This document shows, in pieces, positions 27,994 through 41,400 of a stretch of 64,000 nucleotides of DNA (positions within the stretch are counted from its first letter, which is position 1; each line of letters begins with the position of its first letter). Origin of the DNA: Escarpia spicata (Eukaryota > Annelida > Polychaeta > Sabellida > Siboglinidae); assembly GCA_963995525.1 (NCBI GenBank), contig OZ023209.1:11199152-11263151 (forward strand), given 5' to 3'. A program made the position numbers and the translations under genes. The notes under the pieces are model-generated. The model saw only the letters and a program-made list of their open reading frames with translations. It had not been told where the DNA came from and searched no databases.

Positions 27994-28975
27994 CTACACC
28001 CTGCATAATATGGCAACGGGTGTTCTCAGCTCTGTTGAAGATCCTAGAACTTTCGTGTGTTTGACTTTGCCAATACCGTAGATAGCTGACGTTGTGCCAC
28101 AGCCAGACATAGCGTCTGCAAATGGCAAGCACTTACACATCTCCTTTCCGAGAGCAGATTGACCAGCGCTGATATTGATTACTTTTTGCAGGGTTTGCAT
28201 GTAAATAGTGGACTTCTCAGGCGCATGGTAAAGGAAGATTACAAGCCGATATGTATCATCACAACGGACACATACGTTCTCGTGGGATTCTGCATCATCG
28301 ATACGGAGATGCGGATACCACACCTCGCAGTTGTGGTATCCGCATCTCTTTCCTCGCCAGTGTGACACACCTCGATACCTTCTTTCAACATGTAAATAGA
28401 GAGGAGATTAATGAGTTGTTGTTTGCTGTGCTTGTTTGAAAGAAAACTACTTTTGTGTGAAGGCACTGGAGTGTTATGTCCAACCAACACATCAGCGGAA
28501 AGGATCTTCCCCAATTTACGTCGCTTCTGTTTGGGTTCCTTGGTCGTGAGCACTTCATAGCTGTCGAACACTACGAATCAGGCCCTATCGTGTGCTGCCA
28601 ACTGTAGAACATACATCACATAAGATGAACACACTTCATGAAAGGTACCTGTCTTTTGCCAAGGCATCTGATGCAGAAAGGCAAATCCATCCACAACTGT
28701 GGCTTTGACGTCAATTTCATCAAGATGGGGATCGAGGGTGGCGATGTACGAAACTAATATAGACTTCACCGGCCTTCGCATTGTGCCATTGTCGTGGAAT
28801 AAAGCTGGGGCTACGGCTACAAGATCATGTGAGAAGACACTGTGATCTTGTGGTCCAGAAGTATATGTCCTGGTCAATAGTCTCTGGCACAGCTCCGTTG
28901 TCGACATGCGCACTTCTTTTTCATCTTTCAGTTTGACAGTTAACTTGCTGGCCAGTGGAAGTCAGTGCGCCAAAA
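27994..28975 (-). pseudogene. N-terminal part of the element-encoded PIN/FEN-like protein
   Basis: Minus-strand translation from about 28975: KLTVKLKDEKEVRMSTTEL, PQDHSVFSHDLVAVAP, SILVSYIATLDPHLDEIDVK, TVVDGFAFLHQMPWQKTG, then TGA at 28578-28580 in frame, FVVFDSYEVLTTKEPKQ, TPVPSHKSSFLSNKH, GEERDADTTTARCG, and after a frameshift near 28310-28340 ENVCVRCDDTYRLVIFLYHA, ALGKEMCKCLPFADAMSGCG and TTSAIYGIGK. The order VDGFA, VFDSYE, DAD, DDT and GC-TTS...GIGK resembles a PIN/FEN-like nuclease with its helix-turn-helix, as in a family of uncharacterised invertebrate proteins. As I recall the family, DDTD and GCDTTS are usual, so DDTY and GCGTTS would be lost acidic residues. The C-terminal part lies beyond the RTE at 25.3 kb. 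Confidence 0.7.
28306..28348. repeat. Perfect hairpin, 17-bp arms, 9-nt loop
   Basis: Arm 28306-28322 (GAGATGCGGATACCACA) is exactly complementary to 28332-28348. It lies where the minus-strand pseudogene changes frame, so it may be the scar that broke the frame. Confidence 0.95.
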
Positions 28976-29177
28976 CTCATTTGCATCTATGCATGGACAG
29001 CCAATAAAAAAATGTTACAAAAAGCGACTGACAGGGTACGTATATTGTTCATAAAAAAGATCGAGGTTCCCTAGTATTGATTTTGGTTGGGTATTTTCTG
29101 GTCATCCTAAAACAAGAATTAGCTTTTTAACCAAACTTTCCGGGTTTGGTATAAATTTGCTGATTTCTACTGGACTA

Positions 29178-29376
29178 GATTGACTGACTGACTGACTGAC
29201 TGACTGACTGACTCACTCACTCACTCACTCACTCACTCACTCACTCACTCACTCACTCACTCACTCACCCACTCACTCACTCACTCACTCAATCAATCAC
29301 TCACTCACTCACTCACTCACCCACTCACTCACTCACTCACTTACTCACTCATTCACTCACTCACTCACTCATACGT
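29178..29376. repeat. (CTGA)n then (CTCA)n microsatellite
   Basis: About eight GACT units follow the right end of the inverted-repeat element, then about 40 CTCA/CACT units with point variants. This corresponds to the CTGA and CACT repeats on the left side at 23.7-24.3 kb. Confidence 0.97.
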
Positions 29377-31180
<1,804 letters not shown>

Positions 31181-33364
31181 CTTTATGTTTGTGTCTGTGT
31201 CTGCATGCGTGTATGCATAGATCTATTAATACACGTTTCTCGTCTTCATGGCCATAATATAAGAAGACAACCCATCAGCAGTGCGGCTTGGTGCAAGTCA
31301 TACTTGGCAAACATGAGGTAATTTGTACACGATTTGCCTGTGCAAGAGAAGCTAATGCAAAACAGAATGCAACATGAAATGGCCCAAAGTGCGGTCACCA
31401 GTGCTCGGTCCACTGCGGTTTGTTCGACTTGTGTGATTAAGCAAACTAAAGTGTCGTGTCTTGCGTGCTAAGAGTGGTTTGCTGCTCGCAATTAAGTCGT
31501 TGACAATGCGACATTCTGCGATTCGGTCAAACGACACTAATATCACACATTTCCACACTTCAGGCGACTGTGGTGTACCATGTTGAATTCGCACCACCGC
31601 CACTTCATTACCCTGTTTGTTTATGACCCCTATCAAAGATTGTCTAAATGTAAGCTTTTGGGTGGTTTGTTTATTGGGCCAAGTGTCTGGTAGAGACCAG
31701 CTCTATTTCTGGACAGTTTCTGCACAACAACAACCACAGACCGGTATAGATGTAACAAACATCATTAACAGGAAGACGACTTAATTAATTTCATTAAGAG
31801 CAGCGTGTCCGCTGTGTCCAGATTCAGGCGGAGTCACCAGGTGCTTCGGACAGTTCTTCTGCTCAGTCGTGGTCAAAACAACGTCCTCGGTGCACCGTCT
31901 GCGGTGGCCAGAGGTGGAGAACACACGACCACTTTAAAGACACAGGAAGAAGGTCATTAGTAAATTACACATGAGGGGCTTAGCGAGAGACCCGTCTGCC
32001 CGTCTTCAAGACTGAGAGATGACTGGCTCGGTAATTACAATTGATAAGACAGGTTGAATATAGAGAGGCTAGCTGGCCACTAGATTAACTAATAGTTCCA
32101 AGTCTAGGGGCTCACATTAATGACTATCATTTGCACAACTGGTAGTGAAACAATTTATTACAATGTATTAATTAAATAAATGGTTCAAATGAAACACACT
32201 GGTTTGTCATTGAAAAAATTAAGCTGGCCTATAATGGCTTCCATAAAAGCCGTTCACAGAAAAAAATATAATGGCTAAAGGCCTGTTACATATACACACT
32301 TGTTATTAAACAGAAAGGTATTGTGAATGAAATATGAGCTGTTTAGAAAGTTCAGTGGCAGTGACCAACCCTGGTGTTAGAAGAAGTATATTTTTATTTT
32401 GATGTAGTAATCTTACCTATTACATAAATAAAAGTATACGTGCACACTTATTTTTGTGGTTACATAATGCGTGCGAGCGTGTATGTGTGTGTGTGCGCGT
32501 GTGTGCGCGTGAGTACCTGCGTACGTGTGTATACGCATGTGTGTGCGCGCTCTAGCTGTGCGCCTACGAACCGAACATTTGATAACTCAATAACCACATC
32601 GCCTCAGTTTGTCCCAAGTCGTTAATCAACCCATGCCTTCAGTAAGGATGACGGTAATAAGTCGTGTTACATGTTCAGCGATGTCTTGGATTTGCACCTG
32701 AATGACGTGTCAAACGAAAAATTGCATAGTTATATTGGAATCGAAATACGCTAGTTTTCTACGCTGACTGTATCCAACAGCCAACAGAGGCCCTAGTGTG
32801 GCCTTTGCAACAACAATGGCTCCGCGCTTAGCGACGCGAACTGAGAAAAATTATACGTCACTGCCGCTATTTATAGCGTTGCGCTGATGCCGTGTTTGTG
32901 TCGGATGTCTCACGTAATTAACCTATCCAACACGTGATCTGCAAACCTCCGTCAAGCCATAAGAAAACACGTGGTAGGTTAAAACAAACCGTCATATATT
33001 TTGTTGAAATTCTGGTTCCAAAAGAGTGTCATTATTACAAGAACATTTATAAGGCAACCTTTTAAAGTGACAACTGTACGTTTCGAAATTTGAGCAATTT
33101 CGTTAGCACCACGTTGCGTCCGCTTACTCAGCGTTATGGATGAATAGCTGGTTATACTTCAATGGTTGATACACGTGAGCAATTAGTCTAGCAAGTTTGA
33201 CCAGTTCTAAGGACTAAATTATCGCTGTAACCATATTTACACATGCGATTTAGACGAGCACTGGTTACTCTAATCTTTTGCAACACTCAATTTAAATAAA
33301 TGTCACTTGTGAAGTTCGTCGAACAATAAAAAGACAGTTGACCTATACCTGTGAACAGACATAT
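31181..33364. other. No supported gene; imperfect GT/GC tract at 32468-32560
   Basis: A 94-codon minus-strand frame at 31352-31636 and smaller ones are not recognised. The GTGTGCGCGTGTGTGCGCGT tract at 32480-32510 is alternating purine-pyrimidine. Confidence 0.45.
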
Positions 33365-33480
33365 ACAACAAGATTTAACAATATTGCCACCCAGCGAATT
33401 TACTCTAGATGGCAGGTGGACAAGTAAGCCTTTGGTTTATCAATAGTCCAACCATTTTTCACCTTTGCCCGCCTATATAA
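33365..33480 (-). mobile_element. CR1-like LINE 3' end fragment
   Basis: ACAAGATTTAACAATATTGC, CACCCAGCGAATTTACTCTA and GCAGGTGGACAAGTAAGCCT follow the 3' UTR of the CR1 copy at 50065-50135 almost base for base. Only about 115 bp of the tail is present, a typical severe 5' truncation. Confidence 0.85.
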
Positions 33481-33937
33481 GATACGTGCTTTTTTATCGT
33501 TGACATTAACACAATCGCTGGTTAAGTTGTTGGCATTAACGCAATTAATTTGATCAGGTGTATTGCAAGGTCGTTGTGTCACATTATTAAACCCAGAGCG
33601 ATGCAGTGTAACGTAACAGGCGAAAATGAACCTTTTATTGAACAAAAATGAATCTCGCACACTTAGTTATGCCAAAAATAGATAAGCGAGCGAAAAAAGA
33701 ACAACTATCAAGCACGTCCCCAAAACGCTTTTTGAACGATTGTAAGTACCATTACAGTTCATCGAATCCCAACTATCTTTATATCGTTTGAAAGTTTACG
33801 CTTTCTGCTATTCAAATATATAAATGGTTTCCTGATAATCGTTCCCAACATTAACTAAAAGTGGACCTACAACCGGGCACGTGCCGGTGTTGATTCGTCG
33901 ACACAGTTCACCAATCTACCGATTGAGGCACCGCTAT
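33481..33937. other. No recognised feature
   Basis: An 86-codon minus-strand frame at 33400-33660 overlaps the CR1 tail and is not supported. Confidence 0.5.
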
Positions 33938-34160
33938 CTGATTTCATGGTATAAGCTCCACCCACTTTCAAACGGTTGCAAAATGACATACGCGAAGAAG
34001 GCGTGACGTCACAAACACGTATATCAACCAATCAACGCAACGAATTGTGTACGTTATTGTGACGTCACGTTGACGTAGAGATAAATCGGTTTCGCTGCGA
34101 TCAAAGCACATCAGTTTCGACGCGGCTTAAAAGTGAGCGGAGCTTATGACATGAAATCAA
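33938..34160. mobile_element. MITE of about 222 bp with 30-bp inverted ends and two CRE palindromes
   Basis: Left TGATTTCATGGTATAAGCTC, then CACCCACTTTCAAAC; right, read in reverse, TGATTTCATGTCATAAGCTC, then CGCTCACTTTTAAGC. There is no coding content. Inside are two perfect TGACGTCA octamers (34004-34011 and 34060-34067). Exact ends and target duplication are uncertain because the outermost bases are also palindromic. Confidence 0.75.
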
Positions 34161-34879
34161 GAAATGGTGACGTGCGCATGTCTGAACCTAGGCAAAATTT
34201 GGGAAATAGCGCCGCAATCGAAAAATTAGTGTACTGAGTAACCCCTGTCCACATCATTCGGGACCGTACAGAACACCAAATACGGCATTATTGTATGTGC
34301 GTTTATAGGTGTTCCATGAACGGTTACGGGGAAATATACGGTACTGTATATGATGTGAGAATAAGAAAAACTGCATCATTTGATATGATACCAAGATCGT
34401 CGGGACAGGAGGAGCCGTGAGGGTGGTAGCGACTGTAGAATTTCCTGTTTTGGACGTGTTCCGAGTTGTTACTTTTTTGCTCGTTTATCTATTTTTGATT
34501 ATGCGCATGACGTATTACGAGTTCAACCACACCAGTATAAAACGCCAAGCTAGTCCGCCAACTGAATTGTTATCTAGATTAGTTTGTAGCATACGCTATA
34601 TCAGACAATTGACAACCCGCCCATATAGCAAAAAACAAGGGCATCACTTATCAACATTACAGTAGTTTCATCTTAGTATCGTTCACCAAAAACGTTTTTA
34701 CGCGTCCTCTGCCTGGTAACTTGCTATCCTCTCAATTCGCCCACTGTTTTAATCGTTCTTAAGCATGCGAGTACCATATTTGCTACACCAGCGGTTGTCA
34801 ACCATTTTGCTTCCAAGGCCCCCCTGAATCCAATAAAAACTTTCACGGACCCCCACATAAGTCCAAAAATCGTATGGCA
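34161..34879. other. No recognised feature
   Basis: Only a short plus-strand frame at 34417-34665 with a hydrophobic stretch; no family is recognised. Confidence 0.45.
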
Positions 34880-35165
34880 CCCACCGCCTTTTCGATAAAA
34901 TAGAGCGCAGTAACCAGTCCTTAGGACTGCTCAAAGCTCTTTACACTGAACTCCCTGGCATATATATTCAATCGAACACCACCTCGAATTCTCTGGGGAT
35001 TCAGCTACACGGCATTTAATGCTCGAAGACTATTCATACATAAATATCCACCACTGTCTATAACCATGTAGTCATTTAGTGAGTGAACTAGAGTAACACC
35101 CAGCACAGGATTCGAACCAGGGTTCTCTCGATGGATAATCCGTTGATCTAGCCCCACTGCATGTT
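34880..35165 (-). mobile_element. tRNA-derived SINE
   Basis: On the minus strand the head has a perfect B box (GGTTCGAATCC, plus coordinates 35108-35118) and an A-box-like GTGGGGCTAGATCAACGG. The body and the tail (GTAAAGAGCTTTGAGCAGTC at about 34935) match the SINE at 15357-15682. Confidence 0.85.
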
Positions 35166-36049
35166 AACTATTACTACTCGAACAAGCATGTTTAGATGGA
35201 ATAAATGTCACAGTATATCACTGTGTCAGCGTCGGTTGAATATGTTAAACTGGATCTGCTGGCATTTCACTATATATATATACGTATATATTTCAAAATA
35301 AATACACTAATTCAGAATATAATCACTGAGGATTGTTCTCATGGTAGCCTAATTACAAGCACTAGACATTCAATGTGAGGACTTCCACTGTTGCCTGCCG
35401 TCAGATGATAAAAGTCAATGAGTTATTCCGAGAGTATGGAAGGGAAAGTTGCTGGATGTTGTTGCTCAACGTTCCCAGTAAATGGGGTTGAGATCCACTT
35501 GAAAGATGCTGCTGGCTCCTCTGTGAGGTCACGGAAATAACTGTTTAATTTATTTAACAACCCTGACAGGTGCACTGTTACCCGATGTTTGATGACACTG
35601 AACTTCATATGTCTCCTGAGATTGATTGCGTGTATTTGTTCAAACATGTCAGTAGTTCCCGATTAAGTACAAGTTTTTTCATAGTTTCAGTTTACGTTTG
35701 AATTTGTTGACATGTTCATATTAGTAGGCAGAGCGCAGTCTCGAAAGCCGACGCTGTTGCACTGTTGTCAGCTTGTGGAACATCGACAGAATACGCTACG
35801 GCTGTGCAGGCCGAGTTTTGAGGGACAACTCCTGTATATGGCTGTATGTCTGGTTAACAGGTTGTGTGAATATGTACAGTAGATACATGACAAGATTGAC
35901 GATATAGATGGTCGTTCGGTCGTACATGCATAGTTTCTCTTTCTCTATTTCTGCGTAGGTCAGATATTTCAATTTCTTTGTAATTTTACATTTCAGTCCC
36001 AGTGGGCCGAAGACCTCCGGTTGAGAAACTCTGCTGCGACTACACTGAT
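35166..36049. other. No supported gene
   Basis: Minus-strand frames at 35423-35647 (74 codons) and 35796-36134 (112 codons) are unrecognised. The latter overlaps the RTE tail on the other strand. A short TATATA tract lies at 35272-35292. Confidence 0.4.
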
Positions 36050-36360
36050 TGTGGGAGATCAGAGGCAAGACTTTTATCAAAAACTGTCTAAGAATAATCC
36101 TCCAGATCCGCTGGCCAGACACCATCAGCAACATTGACTTGTGGAGGAGGACACACCAACTGTCTGCCGAAGATGAACTAAGAAGAAGACGGTGAGGATG
36201 GATTGGTCACACGCTCCGGAAACCAGCATCAAACATCACCAGACAGGTTCTGACATGGAACCCACAAGGCAGGAGAAAATGAGGCCGTCCAAATAACACG
36301 TGGCGATGAGACCTCCAGGCCGACACCAAGAAGACTTGGAGGTAGCTTGAAACAAAAGAG
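36050..36360 (+). pseudogene. RTE-type LINE, C-terminal coding tail
   Basis: Translation reads ILQIRWPDTISNIDLWRRT, then GWIGHTLRKPASNITRQVLT, WNPQGRRK, a stop, and GRPNNTWRDDLQADTKKTW. This is the characteristic end of RTE-type ORF2 (WxGHxLRxP...RGRPxxTWRxD). Two in-frame stops are present. The RT domain itself is absent. Confidence 0.85.
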
Positions 36361-36416
36361 TGTGTGTGTGTGTGTGTGTATGCGCGCGCGCGTGTGTGCG
36401 TGCGTGTGTGTGTACA
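36361..36416. repeat. Imperfect (GT/GC)n microsatellite
   Basis: Ten GT units followed by GCGCGCGCG and GTGCGTGCGTGT, directly after the RTE tail. Confidence 0.95.
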
Positions 36417-36809
36417 AAGTCACGTGACTTGTGTCGTCACAATCCAGGGTGGCGTTATAACATACAGTTTGTTCCTGCGTCGCACACATTTCCCAAATGA
36501 CTAGAATGCACTAAACGATTAATGCATTATCCGGAATGTATCACCAATGCAACGCACACATGCCTTACGTGTGGCACATTGCTAGTTCGATACTGACGCC
36601 GAATATGTTGTCATGACACAGTTCATGAAACAGTCTACGCTCACTCACTGTGTGGGCAACAAAGCGTTACAGCAGGTGACATTCTAAAGTCGGACACAGC
36701 GTTTAATGTCACAAGGAAAATATTGGAAAATGCGCGGGCGTTGCCTACGTACAATCTATTACTAGCTACAACGTCGACAAAAGAGACTGAACATGGTTGT
36801 TTATTTGGG
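36417..36809. other. No recognised feature
   Basis: No coding or repeat signal before the AT tract. Confidence 0.5.
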
Positions 36810-36811
36810 CA

Positions 36812-36817
36812 GATATA

Positions 36818-36848
<31 letters not shown>

Positions 36849-36862
36849 GTATATATCTATAC

Positions 36863-36896
<34 letters not shown>

Positions 36897-36928
36897 GTAT
36901 ATATCTATACATATATATATATATATGG
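36812..36928. repeat. (AT)n tract with regular GTATAT / CTATAC interruptions
   Basis: ATAT runs broken by ATGTATATATCTATACATAT units, making an internally self-complementary block immediately left of duplicated module copy 1. Confidence 0.95.
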
Positions 36929-37867
36929 TGATTCTATCGTGTTTGGTTCAGTTTTAAAATCGTGGCATCTTGGTGTGTTGATAATGTTTTACAAAACTGG
37001 TTTGTCCAACACAATATGTCAACTTAGATGCTGTCGGCTATAATCATTGATTGGTCGTATCTTAGAATGAGGTAGAGGTTACACGGTGTCCTCCACTACT
37101 ACAACCACACGGTGTCCTCCACTACTACAACCACACGGTGTCCTCCACTACTACAACCACACGGTGTCCTCCACTACTACAACCACACGGTGTCCTCCAC
37201 TACTACAACCACACGGTGTCCTCCACTACTACAACCACACGGTGTCCTCCACTACTACAATCACACGGTGTCCTCCAATACTACAACCACACGCTGTCCT
37301 CCACTACTACAACCACACGGTGTCCTCCACTACTACAACCACACGGTGTCCTCCACTACTACAACCACACGGTGTCCTCCACTACAACAACCACACGCTG
37401 TCCTCCACTACTACAACCACACGGTGTCCTCCACTACTACAACCACACGGTGTCCTCCACTACTACAACCACACGGTGTCCTCCACTACTACAACCAAAC
37501 GGTGTCCTCCACTACTACAACCACACGGTGTCCTCCACTACTACAACCACACGGTGTCCTCCACTACTACAACCACACGGTGTCCTCCACTACTACAACC
37601 ACACGGTGTCCTCCACTACTACAACCAAACGGTGTCATCCACTACTACAACCACACGGTGCCGAATACAATCGTCACTGTATTCACTAATCTCGGCTCAA
37701 CCATGTTTAACTGAGTAAAACCCAGATGGTAAGAGGTACAATGACGTTTTTGGCTTATCGAGAGTCGAACTGTTTTTGTATCTATGTCTAAACAGTCGTT
37801 CTGAAATATTTGCCAATTTTGTTTTAATAATAATAATAGTATTAATGTAATGTTTATTTTATATAGC
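36929..37867. repeat. Duplicated module, copy 1 (flanks plus 26-bp minisatellite)
   Basis: The left flank (GTGATTCTATCGTGTTTGGT to GAATGAGGTAGAGGTTACA) and right flank (CCGAATACAATCGTCACTGT to TAATGTTTATTTTATATAGC) recur nearly unchanged at 42071-42228 and 43361-43566. The right flank includes a minus-strand CR1 3' UTR piece (GGCTTATCGAGAGTCGAACT) and an L2/SINE-type tail (TAATAATAATAATAG...TATATAGC). Confidence 0.9.
37082..37664. repeat. 26-bp minisatellite, about 22 units
   Basis: The unit is CACACGGTGTCCTCCACTAC + TACAAC (26 bp), nearly homogeneous, with CGCTG, CAATA, CAAAC and GTCATCC variants. All three plus-strand frames are open because the unit has no plus-strand stop; this is an artefact. 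Confidence 0.98.
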
Positions 37868-38419
37868 ATTTATAATGTCTGCTATAGGAACTATATGTAT
37901 GTAAAAAAAGGTTGGGTAAAGGGTACCTGCTTTTATATTAACGTACGTTTACTTTCAATATCTTGTTTTGCTATTCTTTTAAATCTCTTATATCTTTTTT
38001 TTTTATTTCTTAATGCAATTTGTCACTCACTTGTGTCGTGACTTGTGATTCGTTTTCTGTTTAATGTTTATTTCTTTTCCACACATGACTTTTTATTTGT
38101 TATAATATAATAACCTTTTTGCATTTAGATTTGTTGGAAATGTGTTGGTTAGAATGTATTACAATGCATTAGGTCCTACCACTAGAAATAGTTTTATTCT
38201 GAAGTTTTTTTTTCTCGGGCCATCTTGTCAAATGGTCCTGACTTTTTTCTGTGACACTTTAAGTAGCTACTTATCATGCACCGCTTTAGCTTTACATGAA
38301 CAAAATAGAACTATTATTAAACAAAATCTAGTAACTCAAACACTAAAGGCACACACTCTCATTGAAACATCACTGCACATATATGAAAATATGCTGATCT
38401 CATTAAAATTTTAAATACA
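37868..38419. other. 5' leader of the jockey-like LINE or unrelated AT-rich DNA
   Basis: It sits between duplicated module copy 1 and the first LINE coding frame. No promoter is recognised. Confidence 0.35.
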
Positions 38420-41400
38420 CTGAAATGATAACTGACGAAACTTTTCTCCAATTTACAGGTGTTATTACAAATAATTGTTTAAATAATATTCTAAACATCA
38501 GTAATACTGTTGATGAAAATAATGAATTGCCAACAATACGCCGATCGTCATATTATGATTTTGAAAAATTTAATTTGTTAGTTCAAAATAAAAATAAACA
38601 TTTCAGTATCCTAAGCTCAAATATACAGTCCATTAATGCAATTTAGTGAGATCGAGGCATGTGTAAATGACTTGTCTTGCTTAAATTTTAAATTTAGCAT
38701 ACTATGTCTCCAAGAGAGCTGGTTATCTGATAATGATGACTTATCACCAATTCAATTAAATGGATATGACTGTATATCCCAAGGAAAAAGTTGCAGCACC
38801 AAAAGGGGATTATTAATATATATAGATAAACACTTTGATTATAAAGTAAAGATGAAATTAAATATGTATGAACAATGGGAGGGAAAAATAATACAAGTAA
38901 ATGGAGGAGGCTTATCGCAAACAGTCACTATAGGAAATATATTCCGACCTTCAAGGCCTTTAACTGAAAACTATAACGAATTTATAAATGACTTTACAAT
39001 GGTCATATCATCTATGAAACATCATCAAAACAACAACCTTATTCTTGCAGGGGACTAGAATATAAATACGCTAAAAAATAAACGAGCAACAACACTGTAG
39101 CACTTTCTTTGACATGTTAACTTCATTTAATCGCTTCCCCCAAATTACTCTTCCAACGAGGTTCACAACATGTACAGGTACACGTATTGAGAAAAAAAAA
39201 TTGCAAGAATATTAATTTAAAAAAATTCTGATCATCTACCATATTTTATGCTTATGAACACTGTTCTAAAAGAGGAACATACTACAAAATTTATACGAGT
39301 TAATGTACAAAATAAAGAGGCTATGTTAAAAGTCAAAAATGATATAATCTCTTCTGAAATACATAAACAATTAGATACAAGTTCAAATGCTAATCCAAAC
39401 CATAATTATAACATTATCATCAATGAAATAAATCAAGCTAAAAATAAATATATGACTAGCAAATGAGTGAAATTTAATAAATATAAACATAAAAAAATCT
39501 ACAAGGATAACTCAAGGCTTGCTAACCTCAATACGATACAGAGACAAACTTTACAAACAATTAAAAATCACAAACCCTAAATCTTCTGAATATGGTGTAT
39601 TATTGATTAATCTAAAAACATACAATAGTATTTTGAAAAGAAGTTTTCGCAAAGCAAAGCAATCATATTTTGACAAATGTTTTAATCAATTTAAATTTGA
39701 TATAGAAAACACTTGGAAAACTATAAATGAAATCCTGTCTAAACATAAAATAAAAAAATCATTTCCAAAATATTTTAAAGAATCCGATTCAATTGTGGCA
39801 GACAAATTAGAAATTGCAAATAAATTCAATACATTATTTACCAATATAGGTAGTAATCTGGCTAATGATATTAAATACAAAGGCATTCATGATCATTCGT
39901 ATTATCTAAATAAAATAGTAAACTGTAATTTTACATTTAAATATGTTGAAGAAGATACCATAAAGAGAACAATAATTAATCTACGCAACAAAAGTAGCTG
40001 TGGGTATGATGGTCTCTCTACCAAACTGCTAAAATGCTTGAACCTGCATTAACCAAATCTTTAACTTTATTAACAAATCAAGTTTTAACCACAGGGATAT
40101 TCCCTGATAAACAAAAAATTGCTAAGATAATTTTCATTTATAAAAAAGGTGAGCCAGCAATATTCAATAATTATAGACCCATATCTCTTCTACCAGCTAT
40201 TTAAAAAGTACTTGAACAATTTTTGTTGGACCAATTATCATCTTATTTAAAAGACTCTAAGCTTTTTTTGACCATTAGTATGGATTCCGACCTAAACATT
40301 CAACTGAATACGCAGCACTAGAATTAATAGATAGAATAATAACCAAACTGGATAAGGATGAAATACCCATTAATATTTACCTAGATCTTTCCAAAGCCTT
40401 TGATACTATTGACCATTTAATTTTAATTGATAAATTGAAATATTATGGTATACATGGAACAAATCTGAATTTATTCAGCAGTTACCTAACAAATCGTAAA
40501 CAATATACGGAAATTGACAATATAAAATCACATATGTTATCAATAACAACAGGTGTACCACAAGGTTCGATCTTAGGACCCCTTTTATTAATCATATATA
40601 TACAGGCTGTATATACAAATGATTTTGCACAAGCCAGTAAAATTTTAATTTCATAATTTATGCTGATGATACAACTCTATCAAGTACACTAAACACTTTC
40701 AGCGATAACGTACATGACGAAAATTTAGAATCTTTAATAAATGAAGAACTTTCAAAAATAAATGAATGGCTCAAAATAAATAAATTATCTATAAACATAG
40801 CAAAATCGAAATACATGACATTTCAAAAGGCAAAGAAAAATATACACACACTTACTCTGAAGATAGACAATGTAAATATTGAATAAGTCAAAGAATTTAA
40901 TTTTGTGGGTTTAATTATAGATACAAATCTAAACTGGAAAAAGCACACTGAAAAAATATCAACTGCTTGTTCTAAAAACAATTGGTATTTTAAATAAATT
41001 GAAACATGTGTTACCTCTTCATATTAAAATAATATTATATAATTCTTTAATAGTGCCACACATTAATTATTGCATCATGGTGTGGGGCTTTCAATCAAAT
41101 AGAATAATACAACTTAAAAAAAAGCCCTGAGAATTATTACCTTAAGTAATTATACTTCCCACACAGAACCACTTCACAAAAACTCAACTTGTAGATGACA
41201 TTCTTAAATTACAACAATTAAAATTTTAATATAAATATTTATATAATGACTTACCAGTTTATTTACAAAACTGGAGGATAATGTTTAACTATGAGGTACA
41301 TAATCATTATACAAGAGTCAAAAATAAAATATACACTTATAAAATTAAACATGAATTTGCTAAGAAATGTCTTAGGCATAATTTGCCACTTTTACTAAAT

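Larger units (their letters stand above)
24325..29177. mobile_element. Putative DNA transposon with long imperfect terminal inverted repeats
   Basis: The left end reads TAGTCCAGTAAAATTG and the right end, on the minus strand, TAGTCCAGTAGAAATC. Further in, both arms share ACCCGGA, GTTAAAAAGC, AATT(T/C)TTGT and TGACCAG, so the inverted repeat extends imperfectly for about 80-90 bp. A 3-bp GAT lies outside both ends (24322-24324, 29178-29180) as a possible target duplication. Both flanks are CTGA microsatellite. The interior carries a minus-strand gene in two parts (27994-28975 and 24875-25290), separated by an RTE insertion. I know of no named superfamily that fits with certainty. The nuclease-like motifs suggest comparison with Academ, which is reported to carry XPG-like nuclease; this is inference. 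Confidence 0.65.
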
